From Zanthoxylum bungeanum (taxonomy: Eukaryota; Streptophyta; Magnoliopsida; Sapindales; Rutaceae), in the NCBI GenBank assembly GCA_019454045.1, contig SKCR01034769.1, positions 29,288-93,287 on the forward strand: a stretch of 64,000 bases of DNA. Reading direction: 5' to 3'. Below the pieces are notes generated by a model. It ran no database searches, was not told where the DNA came from, and was given only the letters and a program-made list of their open reading frames with translations. This document shows, piece after piece, positions 11,031-22,034 of this stretch. The position numbers were made by a program, and so were the translations under genes. Each line of letters opens with the position of its first letter. Positions within the stretch are counted from its first letter, which is position 1.

Positions 11031-11680
11031 TTGGCCCATCATTATTTTAAAGTGTTTAATTATATTATTGCGCGGTGCAAAATTGTCCCAGTTGAAATGG
11101 CCCAACAGGTTTACACTTCACGATAACATAACCAAATAACTTCAAATGATAAAAGGCCTATACATAAAATGGCCCATCGGTATTTTAGAAGCCTTTGGCC
11201 CATCTGTCAAAGGACACGAACTCGTCCCAGTTTAAATGGCCCAACAAGTTCACATCTCTTGACAAAATGTCCAACTGGATCCAAATAACGATGGTCCAAA
11301 ACACAAACATAACAAGATAATTCAAGCATAAAGCAATAAGTTCTACAGAGTGGCCCACCAACATTTCAGAAGCTTTGGGCCTAATTGTCATAGGATACGA
11401 ACTCGTCCCAGTTTAAATGGCCCAACAAGTTCGCGTTTCTGACAAGAAGCCCAACTGCGTCCAAATGGTGATGGTCCACAAGTACAAGCACATAGAGATA
11501 ATTCAAGTATTAAAATAATAAATTCTACAAGGTGGCCCATCAACATTTTAGAAGCTTTGGGCCCAATCGTCATAGGATACGAACTCGTCTCAGTTTAAAT
11601 GGCCCAACAAGTTCGCATTTCTGACAAGAAGTCCAACTGCATCCAAATGAGGATGGTCCACAAGCACAAGGAAATAGTTG
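11031..11680 (-). repeat. ~182-bp tandem repeats in Ogre-like leader
   Basis: Three clear units start near 11168, 11350 and 11531, with a degenerate fourth near 11031. Each contains gatacgaactcgtcccagtt, then taaatggcccaacaagttcg. They lie between the primer-binding site (12189-12206) and gag, so they belong to the 5' untranslated leader. Confidence 0.85.
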
Positions 11681-12188
11681 CTATAGGCCATACAACCCCG
11701 GTCTACGTGTGGTTTTGCGGGAGTGTAGACAAAGACTCTCACTGGTGAAGGATTGCCCACAACTAGGTCTCCCCGTTCAAGGGTTTTGAGCGACCAAGTG
11801 AGCGCACCTTTTTTATACCTTACAGTACGTGCCAAAGAGTTATGGTGTGTGACTGACTGTCAAATGGATTTCCCATTGTAGATTCCCCAGAGGGAGGGTG
11901 GAGCGAGGCTCTCTTAAGTACCCTAGCCTCTTAGGCTCTTATCGCTTGGTGACAGGAATAAACAATGAGTCCTCCAAATTAGTCCATCACAATAGGCTGA
12001 AAGTAAATGATTATCTATGTGCCTTCACAACTTTTCCTTATAGAAAGGTAGTGAATGAGGGAAGACACCAAACTATTACCTAGCCTTGAAAGTGCCTTTG
12101 ATTAAACCCATTTTAACCCACAATAGACATGGTTAATTAAATTACAAATCATAATATTACAAGACATTATTTCGGGGCTGATTCTCTA
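11681..12188 (-). mobile_element. Ogre-like 5' leader next to the primer-binding site
   Basis: The stretch next to the PBS is shared with the nested element at 46026-46172 (shared words such as 'aaggctaggtaat' and 'cccgaaat'), so it is element leader. No coding sequence is seen. Confidence 0.6.
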
Positions 12189-12206
12189 TCCCTAGTAGAG
12201 TCGCCA
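12189..12206 (-). other. Primer-binding site, tRNA-Arg-like
   Basis: The minus strand reads TGGCGACTCTACTAGGGA three bases after the LTR end. The same site at 46173-46190 is TGGCGACTCCACTGGGGA, which fits the 3' end of a plant tRNA-Arg, the primer reported for Ogre elements. Two changes here (CTACTA for CCACTG) suggest decay. Confidence 0.7.
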
Positions 12207-12209
12207 GAC

Positions 12210-12548
12210 TGTGGGACACAGAAACTGGGCGACGCATGCTGTTCCGGGCTCGCGGCCAGGTTGGGAGTACGGAGTAGCCCGTGGGGGACTAAACCGGAGA
12301 ATAATGGAGTCGCCACCCGGTGTGAACCGAGAAAATGAGATTTAAGGCCGCACTCACCCCTCGCAAAGGAAGACCTCAAACCGTTGGATTCGAAATGGTC
12401 CCTTACTAATGCCACTTGTAATAAAATGATTTGTGCAATAATCTAACCAAGCCTAAGCAACATATTTGCAAGGATAATCTGTTTCCAAGTTCGCATGCAT
12501 AAATCAAAGGTTCACCTAAGTTCACATGTAACACATTTTTAAGTTTGA
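12210..12548 (-). mobile_element. 5' LTR stub of the Ogre-like element
   Basis: The sequence from TGTGGGACACAG to 12548 matches the left end of the 3' LTR (5231-5572) almost base for base. It is cut at 12548, where Athila/Tat LTR sequence begins mid-LTR. With 5231-8041 it bounds an element of about 7.3 kb remaining length. Confidence 0.85.
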
Positions 12549-12704
12549 AAATTGGACGAAAAGGGCATTTTCGGTAATTTCTCGCGTCGCAACGCCAAGA
12601 CCTTTCGCGTAGCGACGCCTAACATGCGCCGAACAGTGCTAACATGCACCGGGTCCACAAATCAGAATCTGAGAAAAGTTGACTTTGCTAACGTGCGCCG
12701 TGCC

Positions 12705-13095
12705 ACGTGTCACCATCACAACCGATCTGCTAAAATACGCCGTGCCACGTGTCAGCATCCTACGGTGCCGACTGTCATCATCGCCACGTGTGCCACGTGT
12801 CACTCCACGTCATTGCCGCGTCATCAGCCAAATCACCAGGTTGACTAAGTCAAACTGCCACCTCACCGCCACGTCATCATCAGCGAATCAGGAAGTGCCA
12901 CGTGTCGCAATCCTACGGTTGCCACCAGTCTCTTTCCCACGTGTCGCCACGTCGCCGCCACGTCAGTGCCACGTCAGTATCAATCATTGAGTATCTAATC
13001 CTTATCTGACACGTGGCGGATAAGAATCTCATCGACCAATCAGAAGCCACCACGTGTCACAATAATTGAAGCCCAACCACCTCGCCACGTGTCAC
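12705..13095 (+). promoter_or_regulatory. G-box (CACGTG) array in LTR 1 U3
   Basis: Many copies of GCCACGTGTC and related words occur within ~390 bases upstream of the TATA box. CACGTG is the core bound by plant bZIP and bHLH factors, and ACGTGTC/ACGTGGC are ABA-response-type contexts. The second LTR conserves the array. Regulation by these factors is inferred. Confidence 0.6.
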
Positions 13096-13203
13096 CTTAT
13101 CAGCTTATCCAGAATCTGCAAACCGACGAACCAGAGCGTGCCACGTCGACAGAAGCTGGCGTAGCGACGCCAAGACCTTTAGCATCGCGACGCCTGAAGC
13201 CTA

Positions 13204-13222
13204 CCCGCGCCTATAAATTCGT
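13204..13222 (+). promoter_or_regulatory. TATA box of Athila/Tat LTR 1
   Basis: CGCGCCTATAAATTCG, followed about 40 bases later by the pyrimidine/purine run 'ctctctcttctattctatat'. The same box is at 15838-15851 in LTR 2. Confidence 0.65.
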
Positions 13223-14519
13223 TTCAAATTTCAGAATTTGTTGTACCACTCTCTCTCTTCTATTCTATATAAAGAGAGAGTTTCTCTCTCTAGTTTCTTT
13301 TAGTTGTTAGTTTTTTTCAGTTTTTAGTTTTGTAAATAATTTTAATTACGTTTTGTTAATATAGTAATTTACTTTTTTACTTTTTACAGTTTTTACTATT
13401 CACTATGAGGAGGTAATTTCCCCAGCTAGGGTGAAAGGTAATTCTTTTACTATTACTATTTAGATTAATCTCCCTTACAAATAATATATTCACTATTTCA
13501 AATATTGACTTAAAAAGGATACCGCCAGATTGGTCGGTTGTTATTCATTTTAATCTGGTTTAAACCTGACTAATAAAGGATACCGCCAGATTGATCGGTT
13601 GGTAATATTATCACAAGTTTATATATTATTTATGGGAGACATCTAAAATAGTAAATAGTAAAAGTAATTCATTTTACCTTAGCATTTTATTTTATTTTAC
13701 TTTTCAGCTTTTACTTTATGTCTTTACTTTTGTGCATTTTTACTTTATGTCTCTTACTTTTAAGTCTTTACTAGCCCTAGTTATGTGTTAGTTATCTGGG
13801 GTTGTGAATGAATTCTAATATCACCGGTTTATAAGGGGTTATTTTATAGTTTGGGTAATTTAAAGGTTACTTATTAAGTCTTAAGCTTAATGCTTCTTGT
13901 TGTCTGATCACCAATAAGATTGATGTGGTAAATCTAAAATGAACTAGACATAGGGATTTTAGGTTTCAGCCTTAGACTTAATAGCCCACGATCTTCCTTG
14001 AGGATAGATAACCCTTTAATAGATTTCCTTACAGGATAGACATATACCTGTCGGGCGGGGGTAGCCATAATTGGAACTTAAACTTAATGAATCCAGATAA
14101 TTTGGTTGACATAGACATATGGTTCAATTGGGTTAAACTGGGTATTTGCGTCTGACCATCGACAGAGGCTTTTGCATAATTTAGTGTTTCAGGTTAGTAA
14201 ACTGATTTATTACACAAACATAAAATAATCACTTCATCTTTTAAAAGATATTAGAATGATTCACAACCCTAGATCTTTGTGTCTTTTGTTATTTTCCTTA
14301 GTATTTTCTTTTGTCTTTTTTATATTTATTTATTTTGCAAAACTACAATCAACCAAATCAATCAAGCAATCATTCTCTTATCCTCAATTAGATATCTGTA
14401 AATAAATAGATTCAATAATTAATAACAATAGTAGGAACTAAGTCCTCGTGGGATCGATATTTTTATACTACTTGAACGATACGTGCGCTTGCGTTATACG
14501 CGTGTGTTTACGCCGGTCA

Positions 14520-15014
14520 AGTTTTTGGCGCCGTTGCCGGGGACTTATTTTTCTTGAGTTATTAATTTTGAAGCTATCTAATTTACTTGTATCTAATTTT
14601 CTTTATCTGTAATTTTTATTTCTTTATTGTATTTTCAGGTGATTGAAAAAAATGGAATATTATTGGGAGATCGAGAGATCACGAGCTTTACTAGAAGATA
14701 CACCCCAAATCTGGGAGTAACAGTCCGGTTTTCTGAGGCCTGTTGTCCAGCCCAACAATTATCACTGGATGCCAGAACCAAGCAATACCACATTTGCTCA
14801 ACAAGACGCAATGGGGAGATGTGACATATGTAATGGTAACCACCCTAGAGATTATTGCAAATACAACTACCATCCAGGGTGGCAGATAACTATACAAAAT
14901 AACACAAAACACATCAAAATATTCATAATACTCAAGAAACTATACAAAATGTTATATTTTATATTTTATTCTGTGTTTTGCTAGAGGACTAGCAAAATGT
15001 TATGTTTGGGGGTG
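14520..15014 (+). mobile_element. Short Athila/Tat internal region with gag remnant
   Basis: Only 495 bases separate two LTRs. The PBS TGGCGCCGTTGCCGGGGA (14526-14543) matches the 3' end of plant tRNA-Asp, as in Athila elements. An ATG at 14652 opens a frame starting MEYYWEIERSRALLE, with an in-frame TAA after ~23 codons. The same frame further on holds a knuckle CDICNGNHPRDYC (C-x2-C-x3-H-x4-C). Gag is internally deleted and pol is absent, so this is a non-autonomous derivative. The polypurine tract TTTGGGGGTG is at 15005-15014. Confidence 0.8.
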
Positions 15015-17146
15015 TGATGAGTGGTAAATCTATCACTATTTCCCACTCATTTAACCTTATATTTTGTATGGTTTCTTGAGTATTATGAATATTTTGATGT
15101 GTTTTGTGTTATTTTGTAGATAAATAAAGTTTCAGGACATTCTGGAGGTGATTTGGGCCAAAACAGTGAAAATTGGTCGAAAAGGGCATTTTCGGTAATT
15201 TCTCGCGTCGCGACGCCAAGACCTTCCGCGTCGCGACGCCTAACATGCGCCGAATAGTGTGAACGTACGCCGGGTCCACAAATCAGAATCTGAGAAAAGT
15301 TGACTTTGCTAACGTGCGCCGTGCCACGTGTCACCATCACAACCGATCTGCTAAAATGCGTCGTGCCACGTGTCAGCATCCTACGGTGCCGACAGTCATC
15401 ATCGCCACGTGTGCCACGTGTCACTCCACATCATTGCCGCGTCATCAGCCACATCACCAGGTTGACCAAGTCAAACTGCCACCTCACCGCCACGTCATCA
15501 TCAGCGAATCAGGAAGTGCCACGTGTCGCAATCCTACGGTGCCGACAGTCTCTTTCCCACGTGTCGCCACGTCGCCGCCAAGTCACCGCCACGTCAGCGC
15601 CACGTCAGCATCAATCATTGAGTATCTAATCCTTATCTGACACGTGGCGGATAAGAATCTCATCGACCAATCAGAAGCCACCACGTGTCACAATAATTGA
15701 AGCCCAACCACCTCGTCACGTGTCACCTTATCAGCTTATCCAGAATCTGCAAACCGACGAACCAGAGCGTGCCACGTCGACAGAAGCTGGCGTAGCGACG
15801 CCAAGACCTTCAGCGTCGCGACGCCTGAAGCCTACCCGCGCCTATAAATTCGCTTCAAATTTCAGAATTTGTTGTACCACACTCTCTCTTCTATTCTATA
15901 TAAAGAGAGAGTTTCTCTCTCTAGTTTCTTTTAGTTGTTAGTTTTTTTTAGTTTTTAGTTTTGTAAATAATTTTAATTACGTTTTGTTAATATAGTAATT
16001 TACTTTTTTTTACTTTTTACAGTTTTTACTATTCACTATGAGGAGGTAATTTCCCCAGCTAGGGTGAAAGGTAATTCTTTTACTATTACTATTTAGATTA
16101 ATCTCCCTTAAAAATAGTATATTCACTATTTAAAATATTGACTTAAAAATAATACCGCCAGATTGGTCGGTTGGTTATTCATTTTAATCTGGTTTAAACC
16201 TGACTAATAAAGGATACCGCCAGATTGGTCGGTTGGTAATATTATCACAAGTTTATATATTATTTTATGGGAGACATCTAAAATAGTAAATAGTAAAAGT
16301 AATTCCTTTTACCTTAGCATTTTATTTTATTTTACTTTTCAGCTTTTACTTTATGTCTTTTACTTTTCAGCATTTTTACTTTATGTCTCTTACTTTTAAG
16401 TCTTTACTAGCCCTAGTTATGTGTTAGTTATCTGGGGTTGTGATGAATTCTAATATCATGGGGTTATTTTATAGTTTGGGTAATTTAAAGGTTTACTTAT
16501 TAAGTCTTAAGCTTAATGCTTCTTGTTGTCTGATCACCAATAAGATTGATGTGGTAAATCTAAAATGAACTAGACATAGGGATTTTAGGTTTCAGCCTTA
16601 GACTTAATAGCCCACGATCTTCCTTGAGGATAGATAACCCTTTAATAGATTTCCTTACAGGATAGACATATACCTGTCGGGCGGGGGTAGCAATAATTGG
16701 GAAACTAAACTTAATGAATCCAGATAATTTGGTTGACATAGACATATGGTTCAATGGGTTAAACTGGGTATTTGCGTCTGACCATCGACAGAGGCTTTTG
16801 CATAATTTAGTGTTTCAGGTTAGTAAACTGATTTATTACACAAACATAAAATAATCACTTCATCTTTTAAAAGATATTAGAATGATTCACAACCCTAGAT
16901 CTTTGTGTCTTTTGTTATTTTCCTTAGTATTTTTTTTGTCTTTTTATTTATTTATTTATTTTGCAAAACTACAATCAACCAAATCAATCAAGCAATCATT
17001 CTCTTATCCCTCAATTAGATATCTGTAAATAAATAGATTCAATAATTAATAACAATAGTAGGAATTAAGTCCTCGTGGGATCGATATTTTTATACTACTT
17101 GAACGATACGTGCGCTTGCGTTATACGCGTGTGTTTACGCCGGTCA
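15015..17146 (+). mobile_element. Athila/Tat LTR 2 (full length)
   Basis: The 2132-bp LTR runs from TGATGAGTGG to CGCCGGTCA. The polypurine tract precedes it and a second primer-binding site follows, so it serves as 3' LTR of the unit on the left and 5' LTR of the unit on the right. It differs from LTR 1 by scattered substitutions and small indels only. Confidence 0.9.
15325..15730 (+). promoter_or_regulatory. G-box array in LTR 2 U3
   Basis: About nine CACGTG cores in ~400 bases, mostly GCCACGTGTC, ending about 110 bases before the TATA box CCTATAAATTC (15841). GTCGCGACGCC repeats flank the array on both sides. Confidence 0.62.
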
Positions 17147-17426
17147 AGTTTTTGGCGCCGTTGCCGGGACTTATTTTTCTTGAGTTATAATTTTGAAGCT
17201 ATCTAATTACTTGTATCTAATTTTTCTTTATCTGTATTTTTTATTTCTTTATTTATTGTATTTCAGTGATGATTGAAAAAAATGGAATAGTATTGGGAGA
17301 TCGAGAGATCACGAGCTTTACTAGAAGATACACCCCAAATCTGGGAGTAACAGTCCGGTTTTCTGAGGCCTGTTGTCCAGCCCAACAATTATCACTGGAT
17401 GCCAGAACCAAGCAATACCACATTTG
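17147..17426 (+). mobile_element. Second Athila/Tat internal start, truncated
   Basis: PBS TGGCGCCGTTGCCGGGAC at 17153-17170 (one G fewer than in copy 1), then the same gag start as 14652 onward, including the same early TAA. Homology stops at 17426, where copia LTR sequence begins on the minus strand. Confidence 0.85.
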
Positions 17427-18846
17427 ACGCTTGATTTGACTTGCGTGCCGCACTCGAATTCAAAATGCAAATGCGCTCGCAAATAATCTCGGGCTCGGGT
17501 TTGTTAATTCCTAACGAATTTTCCGTTGCGACGTAATTAAATTATTACGCCTAGCAAAGTCACTATTCACGTCGCTAACGAATTAATTCTAAATTAATTC
17601 GTTCGCCCGAATTAAAATCTAATTTTAATTCCGCGTCGAAATCCAATTTCGTTTAATATATCGAATATATTAATTTATCGATTAATTCTAAATTAATCGT
17701 TTTCTCTCTTTATTGATATTTTATCCCAGATAAAATATCTCCGCAATTAATCCCAGATTAATTTTCTCTCTCATCTAATTAATCCCAGATTAAAAAAAGT
17801 GTGAGTCATACGTCATCGGTGAATCTTCGGGAAACGGCCCATGAGATCCCCGGATATGTTGGCAGTAAATTCGGTCGTCGGACTATCAGAACACGTAAGT
17901 ACCTAGTACTACGTTGTACCGATTTACAAGACAATGTTGGCTTCTAGCAAAGCGCCATGCCTTCCCAATTCTCCAGAAATATCCTTACAGGAATATAAGA
18001 TCTATATCAGGCGTAGTATACGTAGTATTGCGTATTTCGATCCAATATCAGATGATCACATGCAAGGCCTGGGGCTGGTATAATGTTACCCCGTACGAAG
18101 CATATATCGGATTACGAGCAACTAGTCTCTTTATTATCGGATAATCATGACCAAGTCATATTATACCGACAGTTGCAACCTTTTGGAGAACCAGTTCTGT
18201 ATCCGTACGCGATCATCATCTCCATATGACTAGAGTGACACTTCCGTCTTGACATCACACCCAACACACTACGATTCTCAATATACCCAGCAGAGGCGTA
18301 CACAGAACCTGTTAAAACCCTGGACGACCAAAACCAAAGTATATTGATTGTCGCAAGTATTAGCGGTGCAAGTCTCAGGTTTAAGACCAAATACACCTAC
18401 CCTGATTTCGGACTTCCATAGACACATAGTCATACTACCAATGGAATTCTGAGGAGGTCTATCCAGAGCGAAGCTGTTTCCCGTACCATCGGTAAAACAC
18501 AACCTCTTATTACACTTGCGTGAGTATCATATACCCTAATATATGAGAACTATGCTTGTGCCCTCACAACGCGCACAAATGTAATACTAGTCTCTTACGT
18601 ATTTATCGATGTCCGATCTCGATAATACTCCGACTAGGGATATTTAATGATTTATCCTTCCAAGACTGATATTGTCTCATATCATTCTCAATCAGGAACA
18701 AATCATAGGGACCTCCTATCATTTATATATCTTGGTGATCTAATCACAAATGATAAGAGAGCAATCTCCTTTGTCACATAGTTAATTTGTACAACAACAC
18801 CATGATCTATACAAATAGTGACGCAATGGGTCATAATTGTCCAACA
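17427..18846 (-). mobile_element. Ty1-copia LTR, probable 5' LTR of the split element
   Basis: The same LTR family as 44300-49176, here in minus orientation. It starts with TGTTGG at 18846 and lacks its last ~500 bases at the Athila/Tat junction (17427). Orientation and order fit the 5' LTR of the element whose 3' LTR is at 1-514, which would enclose the Ogre-like and Athila/Tat insertions. A truncated solo LTR is the alternative. Confidence 0.8.
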
Positions 18847-21344
18847 ATGAGGGTGTTACGTATCGCCGTCCCCCCAGTCATCTACATGTGCACATGTTCT
18901 CTCCGTCAATTCTATATATGAATCAAGTTCCATACTGAGGTGGGGTTTTCCCCATGCCTCCAAAAATCACAAAACTCATGCTTTTTAAATCAAGTTTTCT
19001 TAAGCATACTTTTTTCTTTAAATCAACTGGAAATAAATATGTCTAACGTCATATGTTCGAAAAAAATAAGTCTTACATAAAACAATATAAAAGGATAAGA
19101 AAAATCAACTAGAAAGAAAATGTCCTCTCACTATAACCAGGATCCAGTGGCGTTACGCATCGCCATCCCCCTGGTCATGGATCTGTATCTGTCAATGTGC
19201 ATTGTGTCTCCCTCTGGGTATGCAAAATGCATATACATCAACATATCAATCATATGGTCATGTAAGTCATGCAATGAAATGCAATGACAATATCCATATA
19301 CACAACAGCAAAGTCAACTACACTCCATTACGAGCTAATGATATCTCACTCATCCAATATATACAAAATGGATCAGTACCTCATTTCAACAAATGCATCT
19401 ATACGAAAAATGCTCGTACGTGTCATTAAACATATAAACATATTTCATACATTGGTTACACACTCAGACCAAACTAAACTGAAGTCTGGAAAACTTCGTT
19501 AAAACTCTTTGCAAAACTTTTACATATCGAGTATGGAAGCGTGCTCTACTTGATGATATGCTTAACTATGAAAATGTAACGACCGCTTGTACTAAACTTT
19601 TCATGCTAATATTAGCTTGCTATTTAGAAACCCGACACTATGCATTCTTTCAGACAATCTGTTTCTATACGTTCTTTTTACGAATCTCACTGTCTATACA
19701 TCTCGAACCTCTCATTTCATGCTTTTTAAAACTACATAACTACTATTACTTATTTATATGAGCCTTCAGTCTATACACATATCAAAACACACAATCAGCC
19801 ATCGTACCTTGTCTACATACGACGAGTTCATAGTGAGATACTTACCTGGGGCCCATGCTATTCTTTCTCTCTCTTTTTCCATCTGTAATACAAAATACGG
19901 ACGGTTACGGTCCCTAATCATAGAAACTTACTTAGAACATAAACTCCCCAACTTTCCGAGAAAACACAATTATATCTGTTTTCAGTGATTTCAGTTTCAT
20001 TTCTCATTATACATCCAATAGTCATATAATATCATTATACATTATTCTATGTCAATCTTGTAGCTCAAATATGCAAATTACGCATTTCCAACAAATCTTC
20101 CGAAAGTTTCCGAAAATATTGTGGAAGGATCCTAGCCCTCCAAACCTCTCTGGAATTACTCAAATACTATTGTTTCATCTTAATTAAGTTATATCCTTAA
20201 TTACGTTCATCAAAGCACAAATACATGCGAAACCAGACTTTACCGAAAACTCGCTTTACTTATCAGATCGATCATATTCGCTCCGATTTCTCTCGGATTC
20301 TACCATATACACATATTCAATATACTTATGCTCAAACAATTCAATTTATATCATTACGCTACTCTACGAAGCTACTGGAAACATCTGAATATATTAGTGG
20401 AAAAGTTGAAATTAGCGACTTTTTACTGAGAGCTCTTACCAAGATTTCGAGACCATATACAGACTCCAAATGATCCCACGAACGTGCTGGAATCAACAGA
20501 ATTCCGATCGGAGCTAATGTTCATTCAATGTTATTATTTACTGCTGCTTCTTCTCCTCATTTTGCGTGCAACCGAGCACAGATCAGAAAAATAGTCACTG
20601 TCATCTTGTAGTACTCTCCGAGAGCTTCGATTTGGCGGGTGGCTCGGGCCGTGAAAAAAGCGACGAGCCGGGATCGGGAAACCCAAGCTCGCACGTGTCT
20701 CTCTTATTTTATGCCGTTGTCGGCGTGTCTATAGTCGCCCCCGGCCACCGTTGGACGCAGGGTGGCCGGACACTCCACCTACTAACGTTACCACGGCCGA
20801 CCGTGGCCGGAAGGCCTACTGGCGAGCTGCTGCCCCAAATTGCCAAAATGACGAAGATCGGTCGGGTGAGAGGAGTGGAAAGCTTATGACATTTTTTGCA
20901 ATTTCTGAAAAATTCTTGGTATTTATAGAAATAGTTTTGGAAATTACATTTTGACCCTGGGAAATTGCAATTACGTCTTTAACCTTGTCCGTCTTCGGAA
21001 ATATATAGATTTGAGGTCCTTCTACTAGAAATTTGGAAAATTGTTCAACACGAAAGTTGTTCGTCTCGGAAAAACGAGTCTAATGGTTCAAATTCAACTG
21101 AAACGGAGTTCGTTTGCTATCTTTATAGCCGAAACAGGTAACTTTCCCCGTATAGAATAATATACATAAATCGCGTAAGCGGTTCTTTCATGTCACGGGA
21201 TTTCAATACATCAAATCTCTATTTTAAAATATTTCGAGCTATATTTCAACACTTAAACTCTTTTTCTCCGATATAGTCTCATTTGAGACCCGATCTGCAA
21301 TATAAAATCCTTCCGTAAAAGTTTCCGAATTTCTGGATGTTACA
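18847..21344 (-). mobile_element. 3' LTR of a chromovirus-like Ty3-gypsy element, truncated
   Basis: On the minus strand it starts TGTAACATCCAG at 21344, right after the purine tract GGAGGGGAGAAT. It is homologous along its length to 23810-26275 in the 5' LTR. The far end is missing, because copia LTR sequence abuts at 18846. It contains a TATA box near 20920-20931 (TCTATAAATACC on the minus strand) and a GC-rich transcribed region (20640-20880). ORFs there differ between the two LTRs and are not genes. Confidence 0.82.
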
Positions 21345-22034
21345 ATTCTCCCCTCCTTATAAAATTTCGTCCTCGAAATTGATCTGTTTTTATACCTGAT
21401 GATCTGATTCACAATGCATACACGGAAACTCTCTAATTCATTTCTAGAAATTGTCTAGCTCTATTCATCATTTACATACTTACCTACTGAGGCTAAGAGC
21501 TAACTTTTTTTCATATATATAGTCTTCAATTGTTCGTCAACGATAAAATTTACTAACTTGGTTCTTAACCAGAGAACCTAACTAACCAATAACTGTGAGG
21601 GTTTATCACACCCCTCCTAACTTCGAGAACAGTTACGGTGATACACCGAATTCTTAGTCTCAAATGTCTCAAACACATAACTTAGGTTCGCTAATAACCT
21701 TATGGCCTTATAAAGGCATAATACTGATATTATATAACTGCTTCAAATTCTCTAGTCTCAAGGCTCACAAGGTCTCAACTCAAGGTAGCTTTTTCTAATA
21801 TGAAAACAACTAATCTATACACATCAAACTAAGTCATCCACATACCCTAATACACTCAGACTGGGCAGCAAGTAGTAAATCATCTTATACCAAGGGAAAC
21901 ATTCATATTACATACAAAGACCTACCTGGTCTACTCAAAACAGAAAATATTCTCTGACAGCCGGATACCCCACAGTGCAGTCACTGACTCTAGACCATGC
22001 TACTGACTTTTAAATCTCGCTTTGATACCATCTT
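21345..22034 (-). mobile_element. Internal region of chromovirus-like element (690 bp, no genes)
   Basis: Bounded by the polypurine tract GGAGGGGAGAAT (21345-21356) and the primer-binding site TGGTATCAAAGC (22019-22030, initiator tRNA-Met type with one change). No gag or pol motif is found. The element is a non-autonomous large-LTR derivative. Confidence 0.75.

Larger units (their letters stand above)
12549..14519 (+). mobile_element. Athila/Tat LTR 1 (5' truncated)
   Basis: Near-identical to 15172-17146, but its first ~157 bases are missing. It ends in CGCCGGTCA just before a tRNA-Asp primer-binding site. It includes the G-box-rich U3 (12705-13095), the TATA box at about 13209, a GA/CT-rich start region and a long AT-rich R/U5. 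Confidence 0.88.

Noticed and set aside
20566..20954. GC-rich plus-strand ORFs that could look like a small gene
   Set aside because: They lie in the LTR of a chromovirus-like element, antisense to it. The frame differs in the other LTR (25623-26068).
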